This document shows, piece by piece, positions 1 to 12,387 of a stretch of 64,000 bases of DNA. How positions within the stretch are numbered: the first letter of the stretch is position 1; each line of letters opens with the position of its first letter. The notes under the pieces were generated by a model. The model worked only from the letters and a program-made list of their open reading frames with translations, was not told where the DNA came from and did no database searches. This DNA is from Citrus sinensis. Taxonomy: Eukaryota > Streptophyta > Magnoliopsida > Sapindales > Rutaceae. Both the position numbers and the translations under genes were made by a program. The stretch lies in NCBI RefSeq assembly GCF_022201045.2, contig NC_068556.1:21185501-21249500 (forward strand), written 5' to 3'.

Positions 1-2305
1 AAGCTGAAATATATTGTCTTTCATTTCATAAAACTCTTTCTTGAGTGAGAGAGCCTTGGCCTTCTTGGCCTCGAGGACTGCAAAGAAATTTTTAGCTTGT
101 TCAGTAATTCTCTTGTTCTCTAAAAACACCTTCCCATATGATGGGATTTCTTCGATCAATTTTAACTTAAAAAAGTTTTCAGCACTAAGATTGGGATCCT
201 TCCAAAGGTTTGAAGCTAAATGTATAAGTTCATAAATGTTTTTAAAGCTGACCAGCAAAGGAAAAATCCATATCAAGAAGAGAAGAGAGCTTACTTTGAG
301 CTTCAGCCAATTCTTCTTCTTGGGAAGAACTACTGGTTCCAGCATAAGCAAAACAGGCTTCTGAAAGAGGATGAGCAAGAATGTCATCAATAGAATCGAT
401 ATAGCTGTCAAAGTTCTCTGGTATACATTTTCCACGGAAATTGTTGCCCTCAATCGGATCACAGCCAGGTTGATCATCCCCGGAGTCAGAGGTACTTTTC
501 ATATCCTTGCTTAATATCGCAGCTTCATTATTCAATGAACACGAGTCAATTTTGCCGTCTGTATCTTTGGTGATGACTCCGGAAGATCGTCTAAGAGATT
601 GCCGAGTTCGTTGCTTTGCTAATGATGCAGCTGCAGTATGTTTCCTCTTCCTCCTTACAGTAACAGGGGTTTCTTCTTTCACTTCTTCAACCTTCTTCGG
701 AGAAAGAGAGGCAGCTTTCACTGCAATAAGTGTTACAAGTTAAAAATTTCCAATTATATCAAGATGATCTCCTTAAAAAAAGCAGGAGAGGTGCTGAACT
801 CAACCTATTCAACTCAAACCATGATAATATACCAAACACAGACAGCAAAATACACTAGTCATCTTCTCAAAAAGTGAAAAATTATTAAACCCTAGACTAA
901 TGATTAATTTGTATTCCAAATCATCCAAGTCAAATGTTCTATGAGCACAATAAAAAGCTATATGAAAATAGCCCCTTTTTTTTTTCTTTTAAACCACTGC
1001 ATAACATGGAAACGTTTTCACATCTGGAAAAGAAAAATCTTATTAGGTAAAAGAAATACGTATATCATATAAGAATAAACTTTGAGCTCACCTTTTGTCG
1101 AATGCCACAATGTTGACGGGACCCTCCAAATGAAAGAGGCAAAAAATGCATCAATATCTGCATCTGGAAATTCTTTTAGAATATAAAGTTCAATTGAACG
1201 CCTGCTGGCAAAATATCTTGGACAAGAAGGCTTCTGAAGGCTTCTTGGAGGAATCAAGAATCGATCAGTGTAGTATCCACAAGAACTTATCCTCCTTCCT
1301 ACCTTCCAACCCCAAGTCTCTCCAGGTCCTGGCCAATCCGTGGGAGCATATGGAAAACCTTGACCCTGATAAAATGGCGGAACTGGCTCAAGAAAATTAC
1401 CCTCCTTTACCATTTGCCTGCAACCACTATTTCAGTCAGGGATATCATTCTCCAAAAGTTTAGCAGTTGAAAAAACCAATAGTCCACAAGTATTATAACC
1501 AAGTAAAAGTGCAAGACTAGTTTGCAGTAAAAGAAAGACTTCTTCTTCCATGCTTTAGTGTCTATTTAAGATCATTTAAACAAAGTCACAAGGTGTATCT
1601 GCCATTATACCCAATTTCAGAGTTGAAGATGCCCAGGATTTTAGACTTCTCTTCCTTTCTAAGTTCATGTTCTTCAAACACAGCACCCATATAATTTGCA
1701 AATATACTCTAGAATCACATTTCAGTAAAAAGTTTTGCTCTCTCTAGTGTAAACTCTAGAGAATGCTTCGCAAGTTACCATGTAATCTGCTTGCCAAAAT
1801 AATTTGAAATCAGCAGCAGGTTTTCATGTAGCAAAATGAAAACCAGTTTTGGAGCATTATTGAAAAAAGATCACAAGCTCAATCTCCATTATAACCTGTT
1901 TGGCACGTGTATTTTTGCACCCACAAGGAAAAAGAAAAAAAAATCATTTTTCCCAAAAAAGGGAAAAAAGCTTTTTTTTAGACATAACTAATCAGAAACA
2001 ACCAATAGTTTTCTGATCCTTCAATTTAAAACCAAAATTGTTATCATTTGGCCTCAATTTTAAGAATATCAGAAGAAGAAGATTGAGCTTTTTCTAGTTG
2101 TGGAAGTCAAAATTGAAGCTTTTTCTGGTTACAGACTTGCATTGCAGTGCGTGCATGCTTCAATGTTCATCACTTCTTTCACAGACATAGGTTTCAATTG
2201 CATGCTCCATGTATTGACTCCATTTTTTTAAAAGGCAAAAAACCCACCAAAATTAAAAGTATAAGAAACTTACTCAGGAGGACTAAGCTGTTTAGTTTTA
2301 CTCAT
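1..2305 (-). CDS. DUF7081-type nuclear protein gene, 3' end cut by the window edge
   Basis: Visible coding exons on the minus strand are 2305..2274, 1417..1092 and 720..~246, with coding-like sequence continuing to base 1. The joins keep frame: GA+G after a GTAAGT donor at 2273, and G+TG across 1091..721. The first exon encodes MSKTKQLSPPE. The next holds the conserved block with YAPTDWPGPGETWGWKVGRR and FASRRSIELYILKEFPDADI, which I recall as DUF7081. The third is basic then acidic (RRKRKHTAAASLAKQRTRQS), suggesting a nuclear protein. Near 245 the frame ends at TAA, yet the next frame reads on as a conserved helical block (WKDPNLSAENFFKLKLIEEI) down to base 1. This implies an extra T, a tiny unusual intron, or a sequence error. 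A probable 5' UTR exon lies near 2452-2540. By synteny it should match At4g14840/At3g22520 (inference). The biochemical role is unknown to me. Confidence 0.68.
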
Positions 2306-2540
2306 GGAAGGCGCTGACGCTACTTGCCAAAAAGGACTTTACACCTGCAATAACAAAAACAGCAAAAAGTAAAAGCAACGAAAGTAAAATCAACGCCAAG
2401 TTTTCAATACTAGATTGAAAACAAGAAAGAATCAAAACACTGACCTTACTGTGATTGTGAGCAGTGAAGAGAGTTAATCAGATGGCCTCAACGGAGAAGA
2501 ATTAACACTATGACACGATGCTCTGGTGGGTACGAATCAT

Positions 2541-4439
2541 TATTATACTCAACTCAAACTCCCAAGTGTCCAAGCATGCACACACTTGGCGGTTGGCACT
2601 TGGCAGCGAGTGTCTGACGAGTGACATTACGAAATTATTAGATTACCCTTGTGTGTCTCTTCCACTTCGCCTTTTGTGAGGGGTATTTGTATAACTTTAA
2701 CCGAAAGAGTTATGGAACCGATTTCAAGATATAATCTTGCTGCACGCGCTCTCCCTTATTCGGGCTTCTTTGCCTAAACCCAACTTCGCTATTCCTTTCT
2801 TAAGATTTGAGTCATCACGATTGAGCTGAAAGCCCATATGAGTATTGTGTGTGTGTGTGTGTGGTTTTTCTTTTTTTTACCCCTTCCCTTCATAATAATT
2901 ATTATTTTTCATTTGTAAAGATTAAAGATTCAAAATTACAATGAAGTTCTTTTCAATCAAATAAAAAGATAGGATTTTACTAAGTTACTGCTACTGTAAT
3001 TTTTACAATTCCTTTAAAAATCATGTGAAATCCCACCACTTATTACCACTGTTTACATCATTTTTAAGGGACTGTAAGTTACATAACTTAATAGCTCTCA
3101 AAAAGATATTGCGTGGCATTGCAGCCTTATCGTCTACACAACCCACATAAACATCAAACGTCAACCCAAATCTGAAGTCCCTTATTAGCGATGTTCGAAC
3201 TCCATATCTGTTTTTTCTATTTAAGATGTTTTACCAAATGATATATATAAACAATACCAAACATGCAAAATTACATTGATCTTCAATTCTATTAAATATA
3301 ACAAAACATTCATTCTTGCCCAAGAGACTATCACAACATGATTTCTCAAACCTTCATTTGACCTTACTTATACAACAACTAGAGAATGTTATATTTATTT
3401 CTCACTTGTTATGAACTAGCATAAATCGTTTTAATTATTTTATGTTTTATCAGATTAATACCTACGTAACTAATACCAAATATTAAGAAATAATTTTGAT
3501 ACTCTTTTTATTACGTGATCAAATATTATATTAATGAATTAATTTATTATACCTTATATAGTAGTATGTTATGGACAAATATAACCTTTTATTATATTAT
3601 TATAACTCGTAACAAGATGGATACTTTTGTAAAAAATACACGAGAATTCCTACACTCAGCCAAATATAGAAGTAACTCTGATTCATTGAAGATCACTATG
3701 TGGTCATTTGCGCTTGACTAAGAATGTAGTCACCTTCATCACTCGTTCTAACTCTTTCTTACTTGACTTTGGTCTGTACTCTGTGCAACTTCAAGCTTGG
3801 ATCAAGTCAGAAACCTGTAGAATTGGTTCAAGATAGAAAGCTGTAATAGGAGCTTGACAGCAACGATTGGTCATGGCTAATCAAGTTACATGATCTCTTC
3901 TCTCTCTCTCTCTATCTCTCTCTCACATGTGTTTGAATGGACATGCAAGATCATGGAGTTTTGAGTATAAATTATTTCAACAAAAAATGCATAACCCAAT
4001 TTTAATGTATCCTTAGCCTGTATAAGATTAAAAATAGAATACGTATTGACATTATTTTTATATGAGTATAAACATAAGAAACATACATTATAGATATAAA
4101 TTCTATTGATCAAGTCCTTTTTTGTAAAAGATATATCATTTTTACAAGACACCTTGTGAATGAAAAACTACTATACATGATACGAGTGTGGCTTTAAGCA
4201 ATGACAGTATTGGTACTTCTCTGTCTTTTACAGAACAGACGCTGATAAAGGTATTTGGTAGTACTCCTAAAATATTGCTTCTTGCTCATTTATTATTTAT
4301 TATGTGTGTGTGAATATCATCATGATTGATTGAAGCTTACACGTAGTAGTGAGTGATTATAAAAGATACAATGCTCTATGAATGGCTAAGAGTTTTTCCA
4401 TACACAGTTGAGTAGTCTTTTGTCTACATTTTGTAACTC
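2541..4439. other. Intergenic region between the DUF7081 gene and TSR2
   Basis: This is AT-rich sequence with only short, low-complexity open frames. It contains a GT run near 2848 and a CT microsatellite near 3898-3924. No gene, RNA gene or clear transposon ends were recognised. Confidence 0.5.
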
Positions 4440-5739
4440 TTAATGATTTCCACGCAAGTAGTCTTCATGCAAAATCATCAGTTGCTCTGCAACCTGCAAG
4501 GAGCCACAACACTAAATGATGAACAAGAAGTTCAAGTTGAAACTTGAAAATTGTTTCAGAACAATAAGGTGGAGATTACATTTATATATAAAGCAGAAAT
4601 AAATACCCAGTCTCCACATTTAAATTTAAGTGTTTTCAAAAATATCATTAATCAGACAGATTTTTGTTTCACATCTTAAGGAAGTTTTTTTTAAAAATTT
4701 TTTATTACATGAAACTATTGCTCAGATTACAACTCATATTACATGAAAGTATAACTGATATTTACAAATCAGACTATTACTGGGATCAACTTACATCAAT
4801 GCTAATGGAGCTCTGCCCAGATTTTAATCATCACAAATATTCGAGGGATGTCCACTCCTCACTCATAGGTAAGGAAGAAAACTGCTTTCACTCAATTTTT
4901 AATTGAGGAATGAAATACCCCCACAATACTTTTGTGTGGGTTATATCTTAAAGAAGTTAGCTTAATGTGTTTAATTTATATTCTCTGAAAACGAATTAAG
5001 CGAATGAATATCATAATTAAATTAAAAAAAAAATCCATTCATTATGAGTTATGAGTTGTGGGGGTGTGATAAGTATCTATATCAATATCATGTTACAAGA
5101 GAAATATTATGTCTGAGATTCATGGCCCAATATAAACTATATTGTCACAGTGAAGAATTAATCAATAATTGCATCCACAGTTGATTAGCTCCAACATAAA
5201 ACTGATATGCCCTCTCACAAAAATATACATGCATTGGCTCCCCAAAAATCGAAAACGTTATCAATTAAGGATTTAAAAGGGGAAAATAAAATAAAACCTC
5301 CTCAATGCTGCCATCTTCAATTTCTGTATTGAAAGAGAGCAGCATACGTTCATGTAGCAAAGTCTCCAAGTCTTCGACATCAAGAGGTGCTGCAGGGGTG
5401 CAAATCAACAAGAAACACACATATATATTATAGGTCTTAATTGGCTCTAAGCTAAATAATTAAATAACAAGAAACATGATGTCCATAAGAGAACGTCAAT
5501 GAAATAAAATAAAATAAAATACCATTTGATTGAGAGAACCAAGAAAGAATATCAGCAGCAAGCTGGTGGAATTTTTGGATGGAGTCATGGCCGCCCCATT
5601 GATTTTGCACAGCCATTTGGAGGCCGTTCCATCGAGAGAGATGCAGTGTGATTCCTTCCTTCAGGCGATAGTCCGTCTCCGTCTTCACATTTTGGCGGGT
5701 GACACGGTTGGTTCCGTTGACGGTTTCCATCGTCAACAT
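4440..5739 (-). CDS. TSR2: TSR2, pre-rRNA-processing protein
   Basis: Three exons on the minus strand, 5739..5523, 5389..5298 and 4493..4440, give a 120-residue protein. Splices are G+CA (Ala) and phase 0 after GSIEE. The family hallmark is the WGG segment AVQNQWGGHDSIQKFHQLAA followed by DILSWFSQS. The second exon gives PLDVEDLETLLHERMLLSFN and the last gives VAEQLMILHEDYLRGNH. TSR2 proteins act in 20S pre-rRNA processing and, in yeast, escort ribosomal protein eS26 to the pre-40S particle (family knowledge). The product is shorter than yeast TSR2 and lacks an acidic tail. A second in-frame ATG lies three codons in (METVNG) and could be used. The last intron is long (~800 nt). LOI1 lies head-to-head about 0.9 kb upstream. 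Confidence 0.88.
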
Positions 5740-6651
5740 TGAAGACTCAGCTGCCTCCGGCCTCTGCTTCTGCTCTTGTCTATTCGTGGAATGCCACGTG
5801 GATAAGGGGGAGAGACGTCCAGCTGAGAGAGGGGAACAGAGAGGAAACGATTACTTTTTTTTTTTTTTTTTTCTGGTTCTTTCATTCTTAATAATGCATG
5901 CGAAAAACTTGGGGTAAGGTCGAGTACTGTTTTGTTGAGTCTTCGAGAAAATAATGTGAATACCGAATGCCATGCCAATTTCCTATCGTAGGCTTGAATT
6001 TCTCACCTTAATTACCATAAGCTTGTTATAGGCATGGGGGATGAGATTTCTCATCCTACTGCAAGGTTGAAATTTCATTTTTTGGACTATACAATATCTG
6101 ATTATTGACTGGATGGTATTATAAAGAATTATGATGTCAATAATAAGGTGATTATATTTAAATTTTCCTTCTCTTCAATAATAAACGACTTACCGTTTTC
6201 TTAAAAATGTGATAAGGACATTTAAACTTTTAATTAAAAATGCATAAAGACTCTTAGTATTTTAAAAATAGGCACACATACGTCCTTCCATTAATAGGCT
6301 GCGGATCAATGTCGCACATTCGAATCTTTCTTTGCTCTTTTGATTATCAACCTAATCTTGTCACCAAGTAGATCTAAAATTTTGACTAAATGTTGTTCTA
6401 TGTAATTTTATAAACAATAAATTCACTAACGACGGGGAGTTATGTTTCCATTCTCGAAATATTGAATCTCTTTTGTATATTTGGGTAAAAATTGGGGACC
6501 TCGTTATCATTTTCCCAAAATAAACCCTCCTTGAATTTTTTGACCCGGCTTCTAAACTCCGCATATTTCGATAAACCCTGGCTAAACCCTTTGATATGTC
6601 TACATTGGCGCCACCACCACCAGCCATGACCAAAACCCACCACCAAATCCA
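5740..6651. promoter_or_regulatory. Divergent intergenic region between TSR2 and LOI1
   Basis: About 0.9 kb separates the two head-to-head start codons, so both promoters must lie here. A T-homopolymer runs at about 5856-5872. No TATA box was clear enough to assign to either gene, and no other gene is visible. Confidence 0.45.
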
Positions 6652-9414
6652 ATGCCCTTCCACGCTCCCGACTCGCTCGGCGCCCTCCTCGAAACCGCCG
6701 TGTCGACTCGCTCATCGTCACTCGGCCGAGTCGTCCACGCTTACGTCATCAGAACCCTCGCCAACCATGTCCCCTCCACCCTCTCCAACTACCTCATCAA
6801 CATGTACTCCAAACTCGACCTTCCCAACCCAGCCCAACTCGTCCTCCAACTCACCCCCGTCCGCTCCCGCACCGTCGTCTCCTGGACCGCCCTTATCTCC
6901 GGCCTCGTCCAAAACGGCCATTTCACCTCCACTTTCCTCCACTTCACTAACATGCGCCGTGAGTGCATCAGTCCTAATGATTTCACTTTCCCTTGTTTAT
7001 TCAAGGCCTCGTCTGCACTTCACATTCCCGTCACAGGGAAACAACTCCATGCCCTTGCTTTGAAGTCCGGGCAGATACATGATGTATTCGTGGGATGCAG
7101 CGCTTTCGACATGTACTCCAAAACTGGGTTGAAAGACGACGCGGACAAAATGTTCGATGAAATGCCCGAGAGAAATTTGGCCACTTGGAATGCTTATATT
7201 TCCAATGCAGTGCTTGGGGGGCGGCCGAAAAATGCGATTGATGCGTTTATAAATCTCCGTCGGACTGGTGGGGAGCCAGATTTGATCACATTTTGTGCTT
7301 TTCTGAACGCTTGCTCAGATTGTTCGTTGTTGCAGTTAGGGAGGCAGTTGCATGGATTTCTGGTTAGAAGTGGGTTTGATGGGAATGTGTCGGTGTGCAA
7401 TGGGCTTGTTGATTTTTATGGGAAGTGTAATGAGGTTGGTTTGGCAAAAGTGGTTTTTGATGGGATTATAGACAAAAATGATGTTTCTTGGTGCTCAATG
7501 CTGGTTGTTTATGTACAGAATTATGAGGAAGAGAATGGTTGTCAGATGTTTCTAACGGCAAGGAGAGAAGGGGTTGAGCCTAAGGATTTTATGATTTCAA
7601 GTGTGCTCAGTGCTTGTGCTAGAATTGCAGGGCTTGAATTAGGAAGGTCAGTTCATGCAGTTGCTGTGAAGGCATGTGTTGAGGGGAACATCTTTGTTGG
7701 GAGTGCACTGGTTGATATGTACGGAAAGTGTGGTAGTATACAGGATGCAGAGATTGCATTTAATAAAATGCCTGAGAGGAACTTGGTTTGTTGGAATGCG
7801 ATAATAGGTGGATACGCCCACCAAGGGCATGTTGACATGGCGTTGGCATCCTTTGAAAAAATGACATCAGTGAGGTGTGAGGCGGTGCCGAATTATGTGA
7901 CCTTGGTGTGTGTATTATCAGCTTGTAGTAGGGCAGGGGCAGTGGAAAAGGGAATGGAGATTTTTGATTCGATGACACTAAAATATGGGATTAAGCCTGG
8001 GGCAGAGCATTACGCTTGTGTTGTTGACTTGTTGGGACGAGCAGGGTTGGTAGACCGTGCTTATGAGATTATTAAGGAAATGCCAATGCGCCCAACAATT
8101 TCAGTTTGGGGGGCACTTTTAAATGCTTGTAGGGTGTATGGGAAGCCAGATTTGGGGAGGATTGCAGCTGATAACTTATTCAAACTTGATCCAAATGACT
8201 CAGGCAACCATGTGCTACTGTCAAATATGTTTGCAGCCACTGGCAGGTGAGGCCATCTCAAAGCTTATCTTGTTATTGCTTTCTGCATTGAAGTTTCAAT
8301 AACTGCCTCAATTTCACTTTTTTGAACTTGACCAAATTTTCTAGTTTATTTTTTCTTGTTAAAATTTCTTGGAAGTTCCAGTCTTCTAATGTTTCTCTGA
8401 GGAATCCATTTGCTAAAGTATACTGAAGCACTATCAGCTTTGGATTTACTGGTGGCCTTTTCAGCATCATCATGCAAACTTATATTTTTTTATGTGGAAC
8501 AGGGATTGGTCTGCATGTTCCTTCTGATTTAATGTTTGATTATCTCAAATTCAAGAACAAGCAAGAAATAAAAACTTTGTTTGTCTGAATCCTTTAAAAT
8601 CTAAAATGTAGTTATTTTTGGATTTGAAGAGGTAATATTGCTTATGACATAGATATCCTAATTTTCAGCCAGGTGTTATAATAGCATGGTAGGTTATGAA
8701 GTTCTGTATGGTTATTCATAACAAACTGGAGATCGAAATTCTAAGATATCCACTTTACGAGCAATTAGCTCCTTCTCTTAGACTAAATAGTAGTCACTTA
8801 TTTCTGCTGTGCTAGTCTGCCTTCGATGTCAATTGTTGGTTTATTTGAAAGTGTTGTAAATAATTTCAGGTTTCTTCTTATTTTTTCTAACCAAAATAGA
8901 CGAGTATTTAGGTTATTCTTGTTTGCTAACCATCGTAGACTCATCCAGGTGGGAAGAAGCTGACCTTGTGAGAAAGGAGATGAAGGATGTTGGAATTAAA
9001 AAGGGAGTTGGTTGTAGTTGGATATCGGTAAAGAATAGGATCCACATTTTCCAAGCAAAGGATACTTCCCATGAAAGGAATACTGAGATTCAGGCAATGT
9101 TAACTAAGCTGAGGGAGGAGATGAAGGCAGCCGGCTACATACCGGACACCAATTTTGCTCTCTATGATGTAGAAGAGGAAGAAAAAATGACAGAAGTTGG
9201 GCACCACAGCGAGAAGATTGCCCTTGCGTTTGGCCTTATAGCTATCCCACCTGGAGTACCCATACGGATCACAAAGAACCTGAGAATCTGTGGAGACTGC
9301 CACAGTGCCTTTAAGTTTATATCAGGCATTGTTGGGAGAGAAGTCATTGTGAGAGATAACAACCGGTTTCATTGCTTCAGGGATGGGTACTGCTCCTGTA
9401 GCGATTATTGGTGA
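6652..9414 (+). CDS. LOI1: PPR protein of the DYW class, LOI1/MEF11 orthologue
   Basis: Two exons, 6652..8246 and 8949..9414, join as AG|G (Arg) across a 702-nt intron and give 686 residues. The protein is a run of PLS-type pentatricopeptide repeats (for example LINMYSKLDLPNPAQLVLQL and ALVDMYGKCGSIQDAEIAFN), followed by E/E+ motifs. It ends in a full DYW deaminase-like domain with HHSEK, the CGDCHSAFKF zinc motif and the terminal tripeptide DYW. It resembles Arabidopsis At4g14850 (LOI1/MEF11) along its whole length. That protein is a mitochondrial C-to-U RNA editing factor whose loss gives lovastatin insensitivity (family knowledge). The intron falls near the start of the E domain. The first exon is GC-rich at its 5' end, giving long meaningless frames on both strands. 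No disabling changes were seen. Confidence 0.94.
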
Positions 9415-10160
9415 TTGTTTGTAATTTTGACCATTTCTGTCATGGCTCTCCAGCCGAAAAGAGAAGATCTCAAGCTGAAGAAAAGGTCTAGCTGTTGAGT
9501 GCCAAGGTGAAGAAGCTGTAAACTGAAAAAAAGTGAATTTAGAGAGCACAAGATGAAAAGGTTCAGATTTAACCCAGGTATGGATTTTTTAGCTTAAATT
9601 TCTGAAATATTTAATTGAATTGGAGTTGGTGGTATACTGAGCAAGCATGGTTTGTTGACATGATAAATGCATTATTGAGCAACAGAACGGGATCAGACAA
9701 ACAGGTTTTGGAATAATTAACTCGTTGTTTTTTGGGATCCAGATTTTATTTAAAGAAAAAGAGTCATGGATATCGTGTCCGTTTATATAAATTATAATAG
9801 ACATCCACATGTCTCTATTTAACTACATTATTGTATCTGATAATATAAAGTATAAAGATCCGATTTTGTTTTCTGAGATAAAAAAAATGCATGCCTATCA
9901 CACTTATTATTATTATTATTATGATTATTATTACTATTACTATTTTATTTCTATATCTTTGAACAGATACCGAACGAATGATGTATCTATTTGGCACACA
10001 CACACATGTGAAAAATTATTTTCCCTTAACAACTGTCCAATAAAATACTGCAAAGGAGCGGGGCTTTTTTGCATTATATATATGTACGAATAAAGCAAAA
10101 ATCATGAAACATATAATTAGGTGTCTTCCACTAATAATTCTGATTCTGCAGTAGCCAAAA
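9415..10160. other. Intergenic region with a trinucleotide microsatellite
   Basis: Holds the LOI1 3' flank and an imperfect TTA/ATT microsatellite at about 9904-9950. Nothing else was recognised before the first glyoxalase-like gene. Confidence 0.55.
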
Positions 10161-10521
10161 ATGCCAGTAGCTGAAGGAGTAACTCTCGATGATGTCGCCA
10201 GAGAAACCTCAGACATGAGTCGTTTCGTCAACTTCTACCAAGAGGTTTAATTATTTATTATTATTATTTTAACTATAAAGTTTGTTCAAGACTTGAAGCT
10301 GTAATGAGTTAATTAATATGCATATGAATCTAATGTATACCTCTTTTTTTTTTTTTTCTTTTTCCGAATGTAGCTATTTGGTTTCGAGGAAACAGCTTCT
10401 TTTGAAATCGAAGGAACTAAGGTGAAGTGGCTATATTTGGCGGGAGTTTACACTATGCACGTTATCCAGAGAAAGACTAAATCTCAATTATCAATGCCCT
10501 ACTACTCTCCACCGCCCATTG

Positions 10522-11075
10522 TGAAGAAAAGAAAAGCCGTAAAATAAACAGTAGCCGCAAAATGAACAGTAGCCGCAAGATGAACAGTAGCCGCAAGATG
10601 AACAGTAGTCACTGGTGGCTATAAATAGAGGAGTGCTCCTCCTTATTGTTTGTATCCAAAATCCAAGAGAAGCAATCCAATTGAAAGCATTCAATTGGTG
10701 AATGCAAGTGAAGCATTGAGAGCTTCCAACATGGGAGAGAAATATTCTTAAGCATGTAGTTATATTGAAGGAACATTTGGCTCCTCAATATGGGTATTAC
10801 GGGTTTGCTTTGTTAAGGGGTATTTCTCAGGATTATGTATTTGGGGCTTGGGTGAGAGAAAATTATTTCTGAGAGTGGTTGTAATAATTTTCCACATAGT
10901 GAATATTTTTCTCTGGTTGTCTTGTGACAACGGCCGTGGTTTTTCTCCGGATTTGGAGTTTTCCACGTAAATCTTGTGTTGTGTGATTGGTATATTCTCC
11001 ATTTAATTTTTTATTAATTTGTTGCTTGATAAAATTGCTTGGAGAGATCTTGGGAGGAAACTCAATTTCCTAACA
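10522..11075 (+). repeat. 5' LTR of the young element
   Basis: The LTR is 554 bp, TG...CA, and matches 11834-12387. It contains about 3.5 copies of an 18-bp repeat (CAGTAGCCGCAAAATGAA and variants) at about 10549-10609, directly before a TATA box (CTATAAATAG) at about 10619. Confidence 0.92.
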
Positions 11076-11076
11076 G

Positions 11077-11089
11077 TGGTATCAGAGCC
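11077..11089 (+). other. Primer-binding site of the young LTR element
   Basis: TGGTATCAGAGCC is complementary to the 3' end of initiator methionine tRNA, one base after the 5' LTR. This is the usual position and sequence for plant LTR elements of the Copia type. Confidence 0.9.
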
Positions 11090-11833
11090 ATTGATTGAAG
11101 TTTTGGTGTCGGGGTACTATTCACGTATACGGTACTGTTCACGTGAAGTAGTGGGAGCCAATCCAAATAATCTGTGGTGAAGAGAATAGGAAACAAATAT
11201 GTTAGCAGCTGGTGTTTTTCAAACTTGGTTGAAGTTTGATGTTGTTGAAAAATTAATGGGAGAATGATTTTATTGGCTTGTGGAGAATTCAAGTCAAAGG
11301 TGTATCCAATCTGGTATGCACAAAGATTTGAAGGTGTGGACAATTTTGGCACCTCAAGAAAATTGTCAAGAAGGTGGAGTGGGCTCGGCAAATTACTCCA
11401 AAATCAGTAAAGGAGACATTGATATTCTCGCAGATGGTGAGTTTCCTTTTGATAGGAGACTGGGTTAGTTCTTTTGGCATGTAGATCTCCAAGTTGCCAT
11501 GAAAGAGAACATGTTATGATCAGCGGGGTCCACAAGTTTGCACGCGGGCATTGGCTTGGTATAAATGCAAGGTGTGTGGTGGAAAAGTTATGTCATGGCT
11601 GAAGAATTCTCAGGGAAACCAAGCATGAGAATTGCACCATAATTTTCAGCGAATATGTTCGACATGTGCCGGGAAAAAAAAAAAAATCTTAGAATTGGTA
11701 ATTAATTCTAAGTGGCATACTCTTTATGGTGGAGTATGATAATTCTCTATGTTGAGAATTATGACTAAAGGTGAACACAACAAGGGTGGTGTGGAGATTG
11801 ATTGATTATCAATCAAATCTCCAAGTGGGAGAA

Positions 11834-12387
11834 TGAAGAAAAGAAAAGCCGTAAAATAAACAGTAGCCGCAAAATGAACAGTAGCCGCAAGATGAACAGT
11901 AGCCGCAAGATGAACAGTAGTCACTGGTGGCTATAAATAGAGGAGTGCTCCTCCTTATTGTTTGTATCCAAAATCCAAGAGAAGCAATCCAATTGAAAGC
12001 ATTCAATTGGTGAATGCAAGTGAAGCATTGAGAGCTTCCAACATGGGAGAGAAATATTCTTAAGCATGTAGTTATATTGAAGGAACATTTGGCTCCTCAA
12101 TATGGGTATTACGGGTTTGCTTTGTTAAGGGGTATTTCTCAGGATTATGTATTTGGGGCTTGGGTGAGAGAAAATTATTTCTGAGAGTGGTTGTAATAAT
12201 TTTCCACATAGTGAATATTTTTCTCTGGTTGTCTTGTGACAACGGCCGTGGTTTTTCTCCGGATTTGGAGTTTTCCACGTAAATCTTGTGTTGTGTGATT
12301 GGTATATTCTCCATTTAATTTTTTATTAATTTGTTGCTTGATAAAATTGCTTGGAGAGATCTTGGGAGGAAACTCAATTTCCTAACA
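11834..12387 (+). repeat. 3' LTR of the young element
   Basis: The LTR is 554 bp with no difference from the 5' LTR seen by eye. It is preceded by a purine tract (GTGGGAGAA) and followed by the CATTG target duplication. Confidence 0.92.

Larger units (their letters stand above)
10522..12387 (+). mobile_element. Young non-autonomous LTR retrotransposon (Copia-like, deletion derivative)
   Basis: The element has direct LTRs at 10522-11075 and 11834-12387, each 554 bp, starting TG and ending CA. A 5-bp target duplication CATTG flanks it at 10517-10521 and 12388-12392. A primer-binding site for initiator Met-tRNA (TGGTATCAGAGCC) lies two bases after the 5' LTR, and a purine-rich tract precedes the 3' LTR. 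The internal region is only ~760 bp and carries no protease, integrase or reverse transcriptase, so the element is non-autonomous. By eye the two LTRs are identical, so the insertion is young. It sits in the same orientation as the host gene and splits exon 2 of a glyoxalase-like gene. Confidence 0.93.

Noticed and set aside
6596-7063. 155-codon Ser/Pro-rich open frame overlapping LOI1
   Set aside because: It is an out-of-frame reading of the GC-rich start of the PPR gene, which is supported by homology along its length.
10760-12314. Repeated 80-codon and 67-codon minus-strand frames
   Set aside because: They occur identically in both LTRs and are chance frames inside the LTR sequence.
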